Shown in pieces: positions 34,136 through 35,335 of a DNA stretch of 35,335 bases; the stretch's first letter is position 1, and every line of letters starts with the position of its first letter. The notes under the pieces are model-generated. The model ran no database searches. It saw nothing but the letters and a program-made list of their open reading frames with translations, and was not told where the DNA came from. Position numbers and translations under genes: made by a program. The stretch lies in the NCBI GenBank assembly GCA_947459185.1, contig CANHCU010000029.1:1-35335 (forward strand), read 5' to 3'. The stretch comes from Planctomycetaceae bacterium (GTDB lineage: Bacteria > Planctomycetota > Planctomycetia > Pirellulales > UBA1268).

Positions 34136-34355
34136 CGGCCATCAGTCTGACCGATGACATCGCGGAAATCACGTCGCGAGATTCGGGCCCGGTTGCAAGC
34201 CTTGCCCCCGAGGAGCCATGCACGCGTTTGCGTTTCTGTCGGAGGTGGAATGGAAAAACTCTTCCGCCGACTCTGGCGCGTGGCTCGCGTTTCCCAAGGG
34301 GATGATCGTGCCGGGGTAAACGGCTGTTGGTGGCCTTGGTGGGGCCGACGCGGAT

Positions 34356-34438
34356 TCCTCTCGCTGGCGCTTCGGGCTTGGATGGGAGCAGGTGTCACGC
34401 GGGAAGGTGCCATCCAAGCCCGCAGCGCAAGCAAGGGA
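34356..34438. repeat. Inverted pair of dispersed repeat (large hairpin)
   Basis: The minus-strand copy AGCCCGAAGCGCCAGCGAGAGGA (34378-34356) faces the plus-strand copy AGCCCGCAGCGCAAGCAAGGGA (34417-34438). With flanking CCATCC/GGATGG the arms pair over some 23 bases with few mismatches. The element lies 23 bases after the transporter stop codon and may also serve as a terminator. Confidence 0.65.
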
Positions 34439-34461
34439 CCTGCCCGGCGAACGCTTGGGCC

Positions 34462-35335
34462 TCACCCCGCCCAGAGGCCCGTGGCCTTCATGATTTCGAG
34501 CGTGAGGATGATCGCCACGCCCATCAGCGATTCCCCCGCGATCAGCCCGCTCGACACCGGCACCGTGTAGGTCTCGCCCGCCTTCGGTGATGTCCGCGCG
34601 ACCAGCCACGCAATCAAAGCGCCCACAAACATCGCGATCGAGTTGAAGGCCGGAATCACTCCCGCGATCCCCAGCCCCGTCGTCGAAGGAATCCACGGCT
34701 TCCATTTCTTCGGCGCAAACTCCTCCAAGAGCGTGAGCACCACGCCGAGCAACGCCCCCACCACGATCGCCGCAAGCGCGCCCTTCGGCAGGGCATGCAG
34801 GCCCTGCGCGAGCAGCCGCGCCACTCCCTCCCAGACCTTCGCCGCGGGCGCCGGCAGCTCCGCCGAACCGAGCCTGCCGGGATTGCTCTGCACCACGAAG
34901 ATATAGGCCGGCACTGAAATCAGCGTGCCCGCGACCACGCCAAAAAGCTGCGAGATCGTCTGCTTCCGCGGATTCCCGCCGAGTAGGTAGCCGCTCTTCA
35001 AATCGGTGAGCAGGTCGGCCGCATGCGAGGCCGCCCCCGACGTAATGCAGGCCGTCATCAGGTTGGTCGTGATGTTCGACGGCGCGATCACGCCATAGAG
35101 CAGCTGCGTGATCTTCCCCATCGCCCCGATCGGCGTGATGTCGGTCTCGCCCGTCGCCCTCGCCGCCACGATCGAGAGCAGAAATGTCACCAGCACCGCG
35201 AGGATGCCCATCCACCAGGTGATGCCAAAAAGAAAATGGCCGAGCACCACGCAGGCGGTGCCCGCCAGGCCCACGCCAATCACGAACCACGAGGCCGGCA
35301 CCTCGATGTGCGCCAGTTCGTCGTCGATTCGCTCA
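34462..35335 (-). CDS. OPT-family oligopeptide transporter, C-terminal part (N-terminus beyond right edge)
   Basis: Inner-membrane transporter of the OPT superfamily. The frame is open to the right edge, where it reads ERIDDELAHIEVPASWFVIG, so the gene starts outside the window. The stretch ATGETDITPIGAMGKITQLLYG is the family signature, followed by NLMTACITSGAASHAADLLTD and GYLLGGNPRKQ. Six or more helices remain, with PSTTGLGIAGVIPAFNSIAMFVG and a C-terminal GLIAGESLMGVAIILTLEIM, also typical. OPT proteins carry peptides or metal-ligand complexes; the substrate is not predictable here. It is not part of the sugar operon, from which repeats separate it. Confidence 0.9.
   Translation of the reverse strand, partial: ERIDDELAHIEVPASWFVIGVGLAGTACVVLGHFLFGITWWMGILAVLVTFLLSIVAARATGETDITPIGAMGKITQLLYGVIAPSNITTNLMTACITSGAASHAADLLTDLKSGYLLGGNPRKQTISQLFGVVAGTLISVPAYIFVVQSNPGRLGSAELPAPAAKVWEGVARLLAQGLHALPKGALAAIVVGALLGVVLTLLEEFAPKKWKPWIPSTTGLGIAGVIPAFNSIAMFVGALIAWLVARTSPKAGETYTVPVSSGLIAGESLMGVAIILTLEIMKATGLWAG

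Larger units (their letters stand above)
34073..34461. other. 389-base spacer between the polysaccharide operon and the OPT transporter gene
   Basis: Expected to hold the promoter of the minus-strand operon and the end of the transporter gene. It contains the candidate -10 box at 34127 and an inverted pair of the dispersed repeat (34356-34438). A plus-strand start (ATG at 34251) has GGAGG 4 bases upstream, but its frame runs into the repeats and shows no protein-like character. No gene is called. Confidence 0.5.

Noticed and set aside
34251-34570. Plus-strand ATG with GGAGG upstream (MEKLFRRLWRV...)
   Set aside because: The ribosome binding site is good, but the frame passes through the inverted repeat pair and continues antisense to the transporter gene, so it is probably chance.

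Overview
The window is GC-rich bacterial DNA, most likely from a planctomycete of the Pirellulales type. This is inferred from a shikimate-like and O-antigen-like surface sugar cluster beside a secreted formylglycine-enzyme-like protein, an animal-like NADP isocitrate dehydrogenase, several secreted proteins of unknown role, and weak or missing Shine-Dalgarno sequences. No rRNA, tRNA, CRISPR array or intact insertion sequence was seen.

Region 1 (1-11623, minus strand) is a respiratory complex I operon read from right to left in the canonical order nuoA-B-C-D-E-F-G-H-I-J-K-L. nuoL runs off the left edge. Most genes overlap by a few bases or are separated by 1 to about 40 bases. The exceptions are the 73-base nuoK/nuoL gap and a 178-base nuoE/nuoD gap that holds a large imperfect palindrome. 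All iron-sulfur ligands looked for in NuoB, F, G and I are present. NuoJ, NuoK and NuoG have unusual lengths.

Region 2 (11624-16805) holds a 357-base spacer with an operator-like dyad, two translationally coupled genes for secreted proteins (minus), an M20 metallopeptidase-type deacylase (plus) and icd (plus). Two copies of a composite hairpin-plus-repeat element end transcription units here.

Region 3 (16806-26896, plus) is a surface polysaccharide cluster. rfbF, rfbG and rfbH make CDP-4-keto-3,6-dideoxyhexose precursors. They are followed by a nucleotide-sugar epimerase/reductase, a HicB antitoxin, a large membrane protein whose first 18 residues look like the start of a HicA toxin, a GT2 glycosyltransferase, a decayed stretch (frameshifted Rieske-like gene, truncated zinc-ribbon methyltransferase) and a GT87-like membrane glycosyltransferase.

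Region 4 (34072-26989, minus) converges on region 3. It encodes a ThDP-dependent acetolactate-synthase-like enzyme, an SDR reductase, a 3-dehydroquinate-synthase-like cyclase and a NeuB-like PEP condensing enzyme, with 4-base overlaps at two of the three junctions. A secreted FGE-fold protein and a second GT87-like enzyme, paralogous to the one at the end of region 3, follow. NeuB plus a cyclase with a complete dehydroquinate-synthase active site mirrors the first two steps of the shikimate pathway, so I propose a carbocyclic or branched sugar acid route. This is the most interesting part of the window.

Region 5 (34073-35335) has a spacer with an inverted pair of a dispersed repeat, then the C-terminal part of an OPT-family transporter (minus) that enters from the right edge.
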